From: Heliopora coerulea
Taxonomy: Eukaryota > Cnidaria > Anthozoa > Scleralcyonacea > Helioporidae
Direction of reading: 5' to 3'
DNA length: 64,000 nt
Assembly (NCBI GenBank): GCA_030142905.1
Contig: JASJOG010000014.1
Location: forward strand, 1,860,001-1,924,000
Every line of letters starts with the position of its first letter. Positions within the stretch are counted from its first letter, which is position 1. The notes under the pieces are model-generated. The model saw nothing but the letters and a program-made list of their open reading frames with translations. It ran no database searches and had not been told where the DNA came from. Positions 23,704 through 33,047 of the stretch are shown piece by piece. The translations under genes were made by a program, and so were the position numbers.

Positions 23704-24859
23704 CCCTATTTCACATGGGGGGGGGGGGCTTTTTTGGCCCCCCCACCTATACTTTGTTTCATAAAATTTGAACCGCTTGTCCAATTCGGCTGAAATTTTG
23801 TGACTTTTAATATTTTTTTATTGCGGTTATTTTGATATAAAGAAGTTTTAATATTTTCACGTTTTCCGGGGGTAATTCCACTTTTGTCGCTAGGGGGTGA
23901 AAAATCACTTTTTGCGGTTTTACAATCTTTGGTTTTATTTTTGTCTGATTAGATTTTTTGGACAATAATGTTGAATTTTTTTTGCCTGCCAATTACATCT
24001 TAGGTCTAAGACAAATTTGAATGCGCAATCATCATTTTTATTTTTTTTCAGCGGGTAAAATTCAATTCCGGCTGTTATTTTTTGAACTCAAACATTCTAA
24101 TGTTTTTCTCAAACTTTGACGTCTTTTTTGATTTTTTGTCACACTGATTTATTACTACATCTTCAATTTAGTTCTATGTTTGCCTTTTTCAACTGGAAAA
24201 TGCAGTCTCGGGAGTAAACACAATGAGTTACTTTCACGTATTCTGTAATTAGTAATTAGTGGAATACAAATCACAGGCAAAACGTTTCTTTTATACAAAT
24301 CTTTAAAGCTTCCCTTTTCTATGAAAATGTTAGTTGAATCCATTATTGATATTTTGATGTATAGAAAGAAGTGTAAAACAGATTAGAAACCCTACTTATC
24401 TGAGGTATTGAAAAAGGTGTGAAAAGTTACAAAAGTTACAAGTGACAGTACGTCGAACAACCAGCAGCACTTGAAGCTCCAAGTGATCGAAAAAGATGCT
24501 TTTACTGCATCAAACAGTTGAAGGGAAAGCCTCATTACAAGGAACAAAAGAACAAACTTGGCAAATCTAAGCATTGTTGTCCATCTTGTCAAAGAACAAT
24601 ATGAACAAAGTATGCAAGCTACGTATGTAATGAATGTATTGAAAAATTCCACATATAAACATGAACAGACCCCCAGCAAAGACACTTGAAAAAAATTTTT
24701 GTAGATATTTTGATATTTTTTGACTAGTAATATATTTTTCTAACATATCCCAAAGTTTCATGCATTTCCCATTTCCCGTTCTCAAAATAATTAGGGGGGG
24801 CCAAAAAAGCCCCCCCCCATGTGAAATAAGGGCATACCGATATGCCATGTGAAATAGGG
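23704..24859 (+). mobile_element. piggyBac element, internally deleted
   Basis: The ends start CCCTATTTCACATG and are flanked on both sides by TTAA (23700-23703 and 24860-24863), the target of piggyBac elements. A long G-run followed by CTTTTTTGGCCCCCCC is mirrored at the right end. The right end additionally repeats the CATGTGAAATA block around a short palindrome GGCATACCGATATGCC. Only the tail of a transposase gene remains inside. It lies between exon 4 of the Ginger gene and the right Ginger terminus. Confidence 0.9.
24455..24664 (+). pseudogene. piggyBac transposase C-terminal cysteine-rich domain
   Basis: The plus-strand frame reads APSDRKRCFYCIKQLKGKPH, then KHCCPSCQRTI, an in-frame TGA, then YASYVCNECIEKFH. 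The repeated CxxC pairs ending in a His match the zinc-binding cysteine-rich domain at the C-terminus of piggyBac transposases, which recognises the terminal repeats. The catalytic DDD domain is gone. The position at the right end and the plus orientation fit the element's structure. Confidence 0.75.
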
Positions 24860-25079
24860 TTAACGCAGTTGTTATAAGAAATAGATATATATTTTACTTT
24901 TAAAAAGTCTTAAATTACTTGTTTCAAAAGGGGGACAAATTTCCGAAGGGGGGGACATATTTCCTAGGAAATTTGGTCCGGGGAGGCCAAATTTCCTAGG
25001 ACATTTGGCCCTGAGGGGACAAATTTTTTTGGGGGACATATTTCCTGTGACACCGGCACTTGAAGTTTAAAGAATTTGA

Positions 25080-26165
25080 CTGAAAAGATGGACTCGAGCG
25101 ACAGAACTTCTTCCTCAAACTGTTTGGCCCCTCAGATCTACGTTTCTGGGACAACCTCTTCTAGGACGTACGTTTGAGCTGGGCGATATTTCGGATGCCC
25201 TGGTGCAACTCGTCGCCAAACAGCCAGATAGTGACAGGTTGGATTTCGCGACACCACGATTTGAAACCATCTGCCACTTCCGGTTTTAGCAATTGTCGTC
25301 GCTTCATCGAGAATTCAATTCATATATGTCATTCCCAAGAAGGGTGATCGTCGTCTACCGCTGGGGCGTAGAGATCCGCGATGGGAAGTCTCGGCTTTGT
25401 TCGACCTTGCTTGCACTACCTTAATTGCAAGGCTAAGAAGTGGGTTGAAGCTCTTCACAAATAGCCATTGGAGGTTTTGGAGCCCAAGTTCTCGCCCTTG
25501 AGCTCTGTCAGACAAATCATCCCAAAGCTCTGGATTGATCTTCGGAACTAAAAGCAACGAACAGTTTCTTGCGAGAAGATAGCGCTCTTGGATCTTCACA
25601 AATTTATCCTTAGCGGGTTTCTTTGTACAAGTTGTATCGACCCGTTCTGATAAGTCGGCAGAAATATCAGTACCGCACTGCTCAGCTTCTTTGTAAAGGT
25701 CTTCATCTGGTAAAAGTTCTGTAGAAGGAAGCGATTCATTCCGGCTGGTTGGCAGGTTATTCTTGCCACTGAGTGAGAGAGACGGGTCGAATTAATCAGG
25801 ATCATCATCTAGTAAGCTCTCTTCGTCGACGAAGGGAGTAGCAGGGTTGGAGACCATAACCCCGACAAGTCGGTTGACAAATTCCGCTAGGGCGTTCAAC
25901 TTGGATACTATGTTAAAGGAAGGCGAAAGATTACCACCTTTCGCAAGAGAATGTAGCATGTCATTGTTCGTCGATATTTTGTCTTCTATATTGGCGACCT
26001 AACCCGGGCACATGAAGAAAAGACTGACGAAGGGAGGTGACAAAACCTTTTATTACCCTTGGCACCATTTGCATTACCATGGCTTCGAAATCGTGGCAAC
26101 CTGGATCTAGTGTTGGAAAATGCGCAATGAATCCCGTAGTTTGAGACATGGTATGAAGGAGAACT
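25080..26165 (-). pseudogene. DIRS gag-like region, frameshifted
   Basis: The ATG at about 26150 (ACCATGTCTCAAACTACGGG) opens a frame with MSQTTGFIAHFPTLDPGCHD, stopping at 25961. Further down, another frame at 25599-25315 contains KIQERYLLARNCSLLLVPKI, NPELWDDLSDRAQGRELGLQ and WLFVKSFNPLLSLAIKV. That pattern I associate with the gag-like ORF of cnidarian DIRS elements. Stops and frame changes separate the parts. Confidence 0.65.
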
Positions 26166-26572
26166 GAAATTAATCTGGTAACAATAATTATTAATAACAC
26201 TTTAGGTCATAATTTTAAACTTATATATCAGTAAATAAGAGAAAGCGGAGGAAAGGATATTTATTCTTGCCTCTCCACAACTTACTATATTCATGTTAGT
26301 TACAAATCCATATCCTTGACAGTAATGACATGCAGGAGTTCAAAGGTAGAACTTTGCCAAAAAATAAGAACACGGTGCAGAGGTTTTCCTAGTTTTGCTA
26401 CGTCGATTCTGAACTGCCTATGCAGTACTTCATTTTTTGATATTGCGTCTTGAAAGTATCTTCGGATAGTTCATCAATTAAAGATTAATCCATTATCGTA
26501 AATTGTACGATGTTAAACAGCTTAAGTATGATGATTTTACAACTGGTGATACACTCCGTTCGATCGAATTAA

Positions 26573-26765
26573 ATGGAAAATTCCTCTGCTACGGGTTCAA
26601 CTCAATTATTCGCGCACTTTTCTGGCTCTCGATGTTTTACTACCATGGGCGAATGCTTCATTAATAATATACATGAAAGTTTCTCAATTCTGCCGGATTG
26701 GCTGGGATGTGTGCCCTTTCAAGATAAGATATCTCTAAAAAAAGCTATCTGGGCACCAAAAAAGT
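26573..26765 (+). CDS. Candidate first coding exon, unrecognised
   Basis: An ATG at 26573 opens MENSSATGSTQLFAHFSGSR, then TTMGECFINNIHESFSILPD and WLGCVPFQDKISLKKAIWAP. It runs into a donor AAA|GTAAGA at 26765/26766, phase 1. The composition looks like real protein, but no family comes to mind and I could not place a second exon. It sits just outside the right end of the DIRS. A short unspliced ORF (stop at 26767) is the alternative. Confidence 0.35.
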
Positions 26766-26979
26766 AAGAAATTGTTTTCTATGCGCGATGACCTAAAAGC
26801 TATTTTAAACTGAGTTTCTCAAGGGAATAAGATTAAGAAGTGTGGCAAACGAAAGGAAAACATAACAACTTATTAAACAGACGAACCGAACTTTTCTCAA
26901 GGTGTCGCCATGTAACGAAACACCTAATTAATTAACGTCACAACCCATGTAAACAAGAATAGTTGAACCGAATCTGTCA

Positions 26980-27025
26980 GTTGCCTGATGATCGCGTACC
27001 GCGTGAAACTCTGAGTAGCGACAGC
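26980..27025 (+). ncRNA. Hammerhead ribozyme motif (Penelope-associated), copy A
   Basis: The parts appear in order. Stem I strand GTTGC (26980-26984) is followed by core CTGATGA (26985-26991). Stem II is CGCG/CGCG around a TAC loop, and then comes core GAA. A tiny stem III (ACT..AGT, loop CTG) leads to the cleavage dinucleotide position TA and the pairing strand GCGAC. All core positions match the hammerhead consensus. Penelope-like elements are known to carry hammerheads with very short stem III. The flanking sequence is the repeat family that accompanies the Penelope-like copies here. Confidence 0.8.
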
Positions 27026-27138
27026 ATTTTACTGTAAAATAAATAATATATTACGCTCTACGTATGGTATTGAGCGCTCTTAAACCTTACGCCTTCTGTG
27101 TGACATTTGTGTTGCATACTCTTCTTGGTATATATCAA

Positions 27139-27146
27139 ATATATAT

Positions 27147-27179
<33 letters not shown>

Positions 27180-27239
27180 AATATATATATATATAAATAT
27201 ATATATATAAATATATATATATAAATATATATATATATA

Positions 27240-27301
<62 letters not shown>

Positions 27302-27375
27302 AATATCATAATATATATATATATATATATATAAATATCATGACCTCTATCCAGCAGGATCATGTATATATATTT

Positions 27376-27412
<37 letters not shown>
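27139..27412. repeat. (TA)n / (TATAAA) microsatellite block
   Basis: About 200 bp of TA dinucleotides with TATAAATATA variants, a short interruption (CATGACCTCTATCCAGCAGG), and then more TA. Frames through it read as alternating Ile-Tyr and are not genes. Confidence 0.9.
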
Positions 27413-27415
<3 letters not shown>

Positions 27416-27975
27416 GGTGTCCCAAAAAAATGTATACACACTTTGAATGATGATAACTCACTATAACAAACTTTCTTTCGAATGCCATGCATTCGTGAGC
27501 AATTTGGAGATAAAGAGTTTTATTTCCAGCAAGATGGAGCTCCTTCCTACTACCATCGTGATATGAGAGCCTAACTTACAAAAATCTGCTGAACAGATGG
27601 ATTGGGTGAAGATATAGCATTGAATTCCCCCACATTCACCAGACCTCACGCATGTGGACTTTTTTTATTGGGATACGTCAAAGATGAGGTTTGTAGCACA
27701 AAACCTGTAACAATCAATGAGATGAGAGCAGCAATTGAAAGAGAATGCACCCAACTACGAAATGAAATGATCATAATTCGTAATGTTTGCAATTCCATCT
27801 GTCCAAGTTATTAGCAGTGCCTGGACCACAACGGTCATCAGTTCGAACACCTGCGATAACTCAAAAAATTCTACACTCGTCTTCTTTAACTTGGGTTATA
27901 AAACTTAGATATGTCTTGATAAACATTGTATTTATAATCATCCAAAGTGTGTGTACATTTTTTTGGGACACCCTG
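27413..27975 (+). mobile_element. mariner-like element, deleted, copy 1
   Basis: The termini CAGGGTGTCCCAAAAAAATG and (reverse complement of right end) CAGGGTGTCCCAAAAAAATG are inverted repeats flanked by TA. The 563-bp body keeps the C-terminal part of a DDxD-type transposase with frame breaks: [18 protein letters not shown], then SPDLTHVDFFYWD, and then a tail with AAIERECTQLRNEMI. A second copy at 56672-57237 is about 95% identical by eye. It is inserted within a (TA)n block. Confidence 0.85.
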
Positions 27976-28012
27976 TATATAAACATATGTATATAAACAT
28001 ATGTATATAAAC

Positions 28013-28044
<32 letters not shown>

Positions 28045-28046
28045 AT

Positions 28047-28148
28047 ACACAAATGGAGACAAATATTTAGCTGTCGCTACTCCGAGTTTCACGCGCTTTG
28101 GCCGGAAACTCGGAGTAGCGACAGCTAAATATTTGTCTCCATTTGTGT
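28047..28148. repeat. Perfect 44-bp inverted repeat built from hammerhead halves
   Basis: The arms at 28047-28090 and 28105-28148 are exact reverse complements separated by 14 bases (ACGCGCTTTGGCCG). Each arm carries the 3' half of the hammerhead motif (GAAACTCGGAGTAGCGACAG) facing inward, followed by the same flank ATTTGTCTCCATTTGTGT. It looks like two Penelope terminal sequences joined head to head. Confidence 0.9.
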
Positions 28149-28276
28149 CATTTTCGCTCTATCTGTAGCGGTATCGAGCGCTCTATCTATTCAAGTCACT
28201 TGTGTAGCTTTCCAGCTACATTTTGTTGGATATATATATATAATATATCAAATAACATAAACTTAAAATGTCTTGT

Positions 28277-28320
28277 GTCGCTACTCCGAGTTTCACGCAA
28301 CTATGCGAACATCAGGCAAC
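28277..28320 (-). ncRNA. Hammerhead ribozyme motif, copy B (core mutated)
   Basis: On the minus strand: GTTGC, CTGATGT, stem II CGCA/TGCG, GAA, stem III ACT..AGT with loop CGG, TA, GCGAC. The architecture equals copy A, but the core reads CTGATGT instead of CTGATGA, changing the invariant A9, so cleavage is probably lost. It lies 50 bp downstream of the Penelope-like ORF on the same strand, where the element's terminal repeat is expected. Confidence 0.7.
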
Positions 28321-28371
28321 AGGTTGATAATGATTCCGGTTTGATGTTATATTGACGCGGTGACGTAATAA

Positions 28372-30264
28372 CTATGGAATGCTGTTTTTCTTCCTTGGAC
28401 GGCTGAAGTTTTTAATCTTGAATTTGGTCTTGTGTCGGCACGTTGATACAATTTCGTCTCTTTTGTTCAGCAAGGTCTTTTTGTCGGCTATTATCAATTG
28501 TAACTTCTCCTCTAAGCATAGCTTGCATTTTGAGGCACCACACTGGTATGCTGGCGCACGGCTCAAAATAGACCGACTTAAAGTAAAACGACGCTCTTTC
28601 AGTTTAAGTCCCCAAATAAATTTAGAAAGTCCCGTTTCATTTTTGTACTCCTTGTTAATGAAAGATTTCTGGTGATTCCTGTATCTCTGTATAAAGCTAT
28701 TCGATGTCATGCCGATGTAAATCTTCTTCTCGTTGCTATCGCTTGTCGAAATTTCTGCCTTATAGACTACGTTGGATGCTAAACAGTTACCTTGCAATGG
28801 GCAATTAGAACTTTTTCGACAATCGCACTTCCTTTCCGCTGTATTACTACGCTGCTCCTTCTTTGATAAAATTCGCGTGTTATGTTGATTGATTGCTGAC
28901 TTCATGTTACCCATGCAGCTGTAACTCACTTTAACTGTATTGCGGTTGAAGACCTTGTGGAGTTTGTTTGATGCCGGAAAGTGTTTGTCGATTAGTGAAA
29001 GGAACGTTCGTCCGACGTTCGTTTTCACGTTCCTACTGAATGGAGGATTAAACCATGTGATTTTTCGCTTCCGGGTTCGCTGGCTTGAAGAGTTGTCCTT
29101 AGGCGCTGTGTTTGGGAGATACCGGAGGTTTGGGTGGAAGTCGCTGCGTTTAAGCGCTTCTTTATAAGTCGGGATGGCGGATTGGTAAGTTTCTTGGTCA
29201 GAGGACAGTTGTGAGATACGTCTGTTGATAGAAGCAGGGATTTGGCGCAGTATTGAAGGTGGGTGGTTGGAATGGCTGTTTACGTAGAGAGGTTCGTTGT
29301 CGGGTTTTCGGTACGGCTGGAATTTCTCTGTTGTGAGGTTAAGTGTGATGTCAAGGACGTTAGTGGTTCTCTGGTTGGTATGGGCCGTAATTTTGAGGTC
29401 GAGGTCGCTGAAAATCTTTATAAGGTCTTTTCTCGCTTTATCACCCAGTCGTGCGGTTGTATTCTTTAGCAGGGCTAGACCGTCGTCGCGATAGAGGCCT
29501 ACATTCCCTCTTCCGAATCTCGGTGCAAGAGAATCCAGGATATAGAGACCAACTAATTCGCAGATTTCTGCGCCATCGAAGCTTCCCATGGTTACGTCGA
29601 ATAATCCGCCACTGCTGTTTTTGATCCAAGGTCTGCCTTAGTTGAATAAAATCGACTTTCTTGCATGTTTAATAATGGCGATTTCATGGTCGGTGATTTC
29701 AGTATTTGTTTTTGCCCAAGATATTGATTTGTCAAGTAGAGATTCTGAGATAGAGGGATAAAAGTCTACAATGTCAAAGGATAGGAATGTGTATTGTTGC
29801 TTGTTGGGGATGCGTTGAAACCAGTTGATGACTTCAGCGGAATTTTTCCATTGGTTGACCAGAGTGTGGGAGCGGATGTCATTGTTAATTCGATCCAAGA
29901 TTGATTTACTCACTTTGCCGAGTTCGCTTTTTGCTGGGTTTATCAATCTGCAAGTTGGGTGATTATCGAAGTTTTCTTTATGGTCTTTCAAGGTTACAAA
30001 TGCAGCACGTTTAGCCATTGTCTCAATTCTGTCCGCGATCTTGAGTTCGTTTGCGATCTCTTGTAGTTCTCGATTTATGTCTTCGACGGTTTTTTCATCA
30101 CCCAGCCGGTAGCTCTTTGTAATGCTTTCTGTCATAAGTTTGTCATAGGTTTGTGCGTCCATCTCGTATAAGTTCCGTGTTTTGTCGGCGAAGATCATGA
30201 GGTTGCTTGACTGTCTCACTTTCTTTAGGTCGTTGGATAGTGTTGACAGAAACTGGTCGTGCAC
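28372..30264 (-). pseudogene. Penelope-like element ORF: RT plus GIY-YIG endonuclease
   Basis: One reading frame of about 630 codons broken by a single TAA at about 29638. The upstream part contains RAAFVTLKDHKENFDNHPTC, RLINPAKSELGKVSKSILDR and FLSFDIVDFYPSISESLLDK (first catalytic Asp). After the stop come FDVTMGSFDGAE and YRDD, the second catalytic motif (Tyr 33 of the downstream segment). A Cys-rich linker CDCRKSSNCPLQGNC and the GIY-YIG endonuclease (KKIYIGMTSNSFIQRYRNHQ) follow. This is the domain order of Penelope-like elements. A stop just upstream of 30264 and the neighbouring (TA)n suggest 5' truncation. With one nonsense codon this is a young copy. Confidence 0.9.
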
Positions 30265-30308
30265 TTTCCTAAACTTAGTTTTGGAAAATCCCTAGTTTTG
30301 GTTTATTT

Positions 30309-30309
<1 letters not shown>

Positions 30310-30351
<42 letters not shown>

Positions 30352-30489
30352 TATATATGCCTTTATATGTGGAGAAGAAGTTCAATTTGTTCGGCTTACG
30401 AAAGATAAATTTACAAACTTTCTTCTAAATCCGACACTGTTATAATTTTGTTTTGTATTTTCCTCATGAATTTTTAATGTCTTTTATAA

Positions 30490-30520
<31 letters not shown>

Positions 30521-30530
30521 ATCTTTCTTG
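30310..30530. repeat. (TA)n tracts
   Basis: Two TA dinucleotide runs, at about 30310-30347 and 30495-30520, lie between the Penelope-like ORF and the inverted repeat arm that follows. Confidence 0.8.
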
Positions 30531-31780
30531 GTATTTTCTTTATGATTATTTATAATTTTTCTAATAAATTTGCATTATTGTGACCGTTCTCATGTAAACA
30601 TCAAAATATCAAACTTTGTAAGAAACTTGAACCATCAACGCTTTGGGGCAAACCCCTTTTGTTCTTTGATATTTTGATGTTTATTTCAGTCTTCCTAATT
30701 TACACTAAAACTCATTAATAATTCATGAGTATTATGGAAGTTGATATTACATCATTACGCAACAGTGCACACACATTGGGAAAAAACCCTATCAAACTTC
30801 AACAATGAAATCGTCTTCTAGCCTACAGATCCCTAGTAGAAAATCTTGTCTTTGTTTGCCAGATCACAGATTGCACAACACCGAACGCCCACGGCTGCGT
30901 TTTCTTACAACAAAAGCTTGGATAAAAAAAAAAGAATGAATAAATAATTTGCTATTTCTGGAGTACTCTTCGGCCTCATATTTCTACATATTACATTCAC
31001 GGTAGCATTTCCACCTTTATCTCGAAGACGCTGGCATTTATGACGAAGCTGTCAGTTATGAGAAGTATACAATTGCGGCTATTATTACTTATCAGAGTTG
31101 CTGGTACGTGTTGGTGATCGTAAAAGTTACTGTACTCCTCAGGAAGCCTGTTGGTGACTGACGTTTCGACGGCTGCAGTGGCGATCATCTTCATAGTCGA
31201 GAAAAGACTTATAAATAATATTATCGAAAAACATTCAAAGTACTATGTGACCCATGGCAGTAATGAAAACCAGTTGAAAAAAAATTTTTTTGCTAAAATC
31301 GGCCCACTGTTTTATCACCGTAACTTCTCTTAGTTTATGACGTTGGAAGGTTTCTTGTTTGATTTAGAATTTATGTTAAATCGCATGTTTTAGAATTTTG
31401 GAAAGAGAAAAAAAGAAAACAGTCGTGCGACTTAATGTGATATTGAACTTTAAACCAGGTAACTACCGTTACTAGAAATTGTCATATTGTTATTGTTAAC
31501 AATGGAGCTTAACGAACTGACTGATAACAAGGGGAAAATGAACCCGTTTGAAACGTATTTTGGACTTTTGAGACTGTCTGGAGAAAAAGTATCAATTAAA
31601 AAACGTCTGCCACACCCACCTCTTGCAGTTAAATACAATAGTAAATGGCTTTCACAAGACTCAGCCTGGGCTTGACTCTGAAAGCAGCGACGCATTTTAG
31701 CGCTATGAGAACGGTCATAATGGTGCAAATTTGTTAAAAAATTATAAATAGTCATGAAGAAAATACCAAGAAAGATCATG
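30521..31780. repeat. Inverted repeat pair enclosing Penelope-related debris
   Basis: The arm at 30521-30600 (CTTTCTTGGTATTTTCTTTA, TTGCATTATTGTGACCGTTC) is the reverse complement, with a few changes, of 31698-31780. Between them lies a GACGTTTCGACGGCTGCAGT motif near 31160 that resembles Penelope-family ends. A short plus frame at 31502-31675 (MELNELTDNKGKMNPFETYF) is unidentified. The layout resembles a fold-back derivative. Confidence 0.55.
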
Positions 31781-32125
31781 CGATAAGGGTGTCTTTACAT
31801 GTGATAAAGGCACGCTGTCTGTTTTCGATGAACTTCTCGTTGGGTTTTGCAGCAGCCATTATTAGCTTTATTGTTTCTAAAACATTCTGTTATTGTCGTT
31901 CGTACAAAACCCGATAAAGCATTTATGTTCGTTAATCAAACATTAAGAAAAGAACACCAATAAGTTAACTGGCCATTGAAAGTTAATGCGCGCATAAGTC
32001 ATGTCTAAGCCATTCAAATTTATCTTGATTTTTTTCTCAAATGTGAAGCGTATTTTAGTTATCGTATAACAATGCCAGATGATCGTTATTTTGTGTGACC
32101 GCACCCAAAATTTCAGCGCAAAGCG

Positions 32126-32256
32126 GAAAGTGTAGACTAAGGTCACCCAAAAACCTGAAAAATTTGAGCAGACGTTGACCGTGTTGGCATCAGTATTCGG
32201 AAAAATTACGTCCGGTACGGCTTCAGCTGCCAAGATTATATCCGATAACGTTGCGT
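32126..32256 (+). CDS. Candidate internal exon, unrecognised
   Basis: From a plausible acceptor (AAAGTGTAG or ACTAAG just after) the plus frame reads KVTQKPEKFEQTLTVLASVF, then GKITSGTASAAKIISDNVAS, reaching a strong donor CTCA|GTAAGT at 32256/32257. Alternating small and hydrophobic residues suggest helices. There is no ATG, so it would be internal. I found no flanking exons and no family. Confidence 0.3.
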
Positions 32257-32436
32257 CCCTCAGTAAGTCTGTTAAAGTGTGGGGCGAATTTATTGCATGC
32301 GCTTTTTTTTTCTTTATCAAAGCATGAGATCTCGTATCAGTGAACAGTCATTTTTTTTTTAATTCGAAACAAATTTGATCAATATGCATTCCTGCAAAGT
32401 GCGTCATTAGTGTTTGTTAAATGTGAGCTGTCGTAG

Positions 32437-33047
32437 GGCCCATTTACACGATACGACTGTTGTACACGATTGTTCATTTTGATGTATCCGATTCAGTCAT
32501 AAGGGCCTTCAGGACCAATTGCAACATTCGCAAGCAAATGGCAAACAGGAATGGTACTTTTATGACATAATCGCATGTGCCAAAGTGACGAATCGTATAC
32601 GACAATTGTATCGTGTGGATAGGCCTTCAAAAAGACACAATCACCCCCTTTTCTGCCACCTGTGTCGATATCTTTAAAATAACGTCAATTTGCCCATCCT
32701 TACTGAAAACTGTCAAACAAGAAGAGGTACTTCCCAAACAATGGTAATCTCTAGTTATCTGGGAGTTATGATCCCCTTCTACATCATTTGTTTCCCGCCT
32801 AACGTAGCATGGCCATATACCGTCCAATACGGTCTACGGCGCACGCTAGCCTAAAGGCCTATCCACACGATATGATTATCGTACACGATTCTTCACTTTG
32901 GTGTAAGCGATTATGTGAAAAAAGCACAGTTCCTGCTTGCTATACGCTGGCAAATGTTGCAATTGGTCCTGTAGACTCTTCCGACTGAATCAGATACATG
33001 AAAATGAACAATCGTATACGACGGTCGTATTGTGTAAATGGACCTTA
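32437..33047. mobile_element. Head-to-head pair of MITEs with TTTACACGAT termini
   Basis: Two ~190-bp units, 32437-32625 and 32853-33047, are inverted copies of one another. Each unit also has its own inverted ends (CCATTTACACGATACGACTG and, reversed, CCTATCCACACGATACAATT). They share internal sequence such as GTCCTG.AGGCC, GCAACATT and CGTATACGAC. About 227 bp of unrelated sequence lies between. The whole can fold into a large cruciform. There is no coding capacity. Confidence 0.75.

Larger units (their letters stand above)
20967..25052 (+). mobile_element. Ginger-type DNA transposon with spliced gene
   Basis: Long terminal inverted repeats start TGTCACAGGAAAT and continue with blocks of ATTTCCTAGGAAAT and GGGGGACATAT. 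The TGTCA start fits the TGTNR termini described for Ginger elements. Inside is a plus-strand gene with a gypsy-like integrase zinc finger, followed by Ulp1-like and PHD segments. It is inserted in the DIRS in opposite orientation and contains a piggyBac insertion of its own. A 4-bp target duplication is expected for Ginger, but I do not see a matching one here. Confidence 0.8.
18520..26200 (-). mobile_element. DIRS-type tyrosine-recombinase retrotransposon
   Basis: The minus-strand order is gag-like region (26165-25080), remnants flanking the reverse transcriptase (20826-20560), RNase H (20560-19840) and tyrosine recombinase (19740-18560). The two ends carry the inverted sequence CTTCATACCATGTCTCA (18537 plus, 26160 minus), as expected of DIRS inverted termini. 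The element was interrupted after insertion by a Ginger transposon at 20967-25052. Frameshifts and a missing reverse transcriptase core show it is inactive. Confidence 0.85.

Noticed and set aside
24392..24848. Minus-strand ORFs opposite the piggyBac tail
   Set aside because: They are antisense shadows of the cysteine-rich domain on the plus strand.
27139..27412. Regularly spaced repeats that might suggest a CRISPR array
   Set aside because: Simple TA microsatellite without unique spacers, in a eukaryotic genome.
27058..27492. 144-codon minus-strand ORF
   Set aside because: It is almost entirely Ile-Tyr repeats from the (TA)n microsatellite.
31155..31201. Hammerhead-like GATGATCGCC..CGAAAC motif
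   Set aside because: The CTGANGA core is not present, since the minus strand reads GAAGATGA. It lacks a cleavage site, so it is only a Penelope-type stem-loop.
31450..31779. 109-codon minus-strand ORF
   Set aside because: It overlaps a Penelope-related inverted repeat arm and has no recognised domain.
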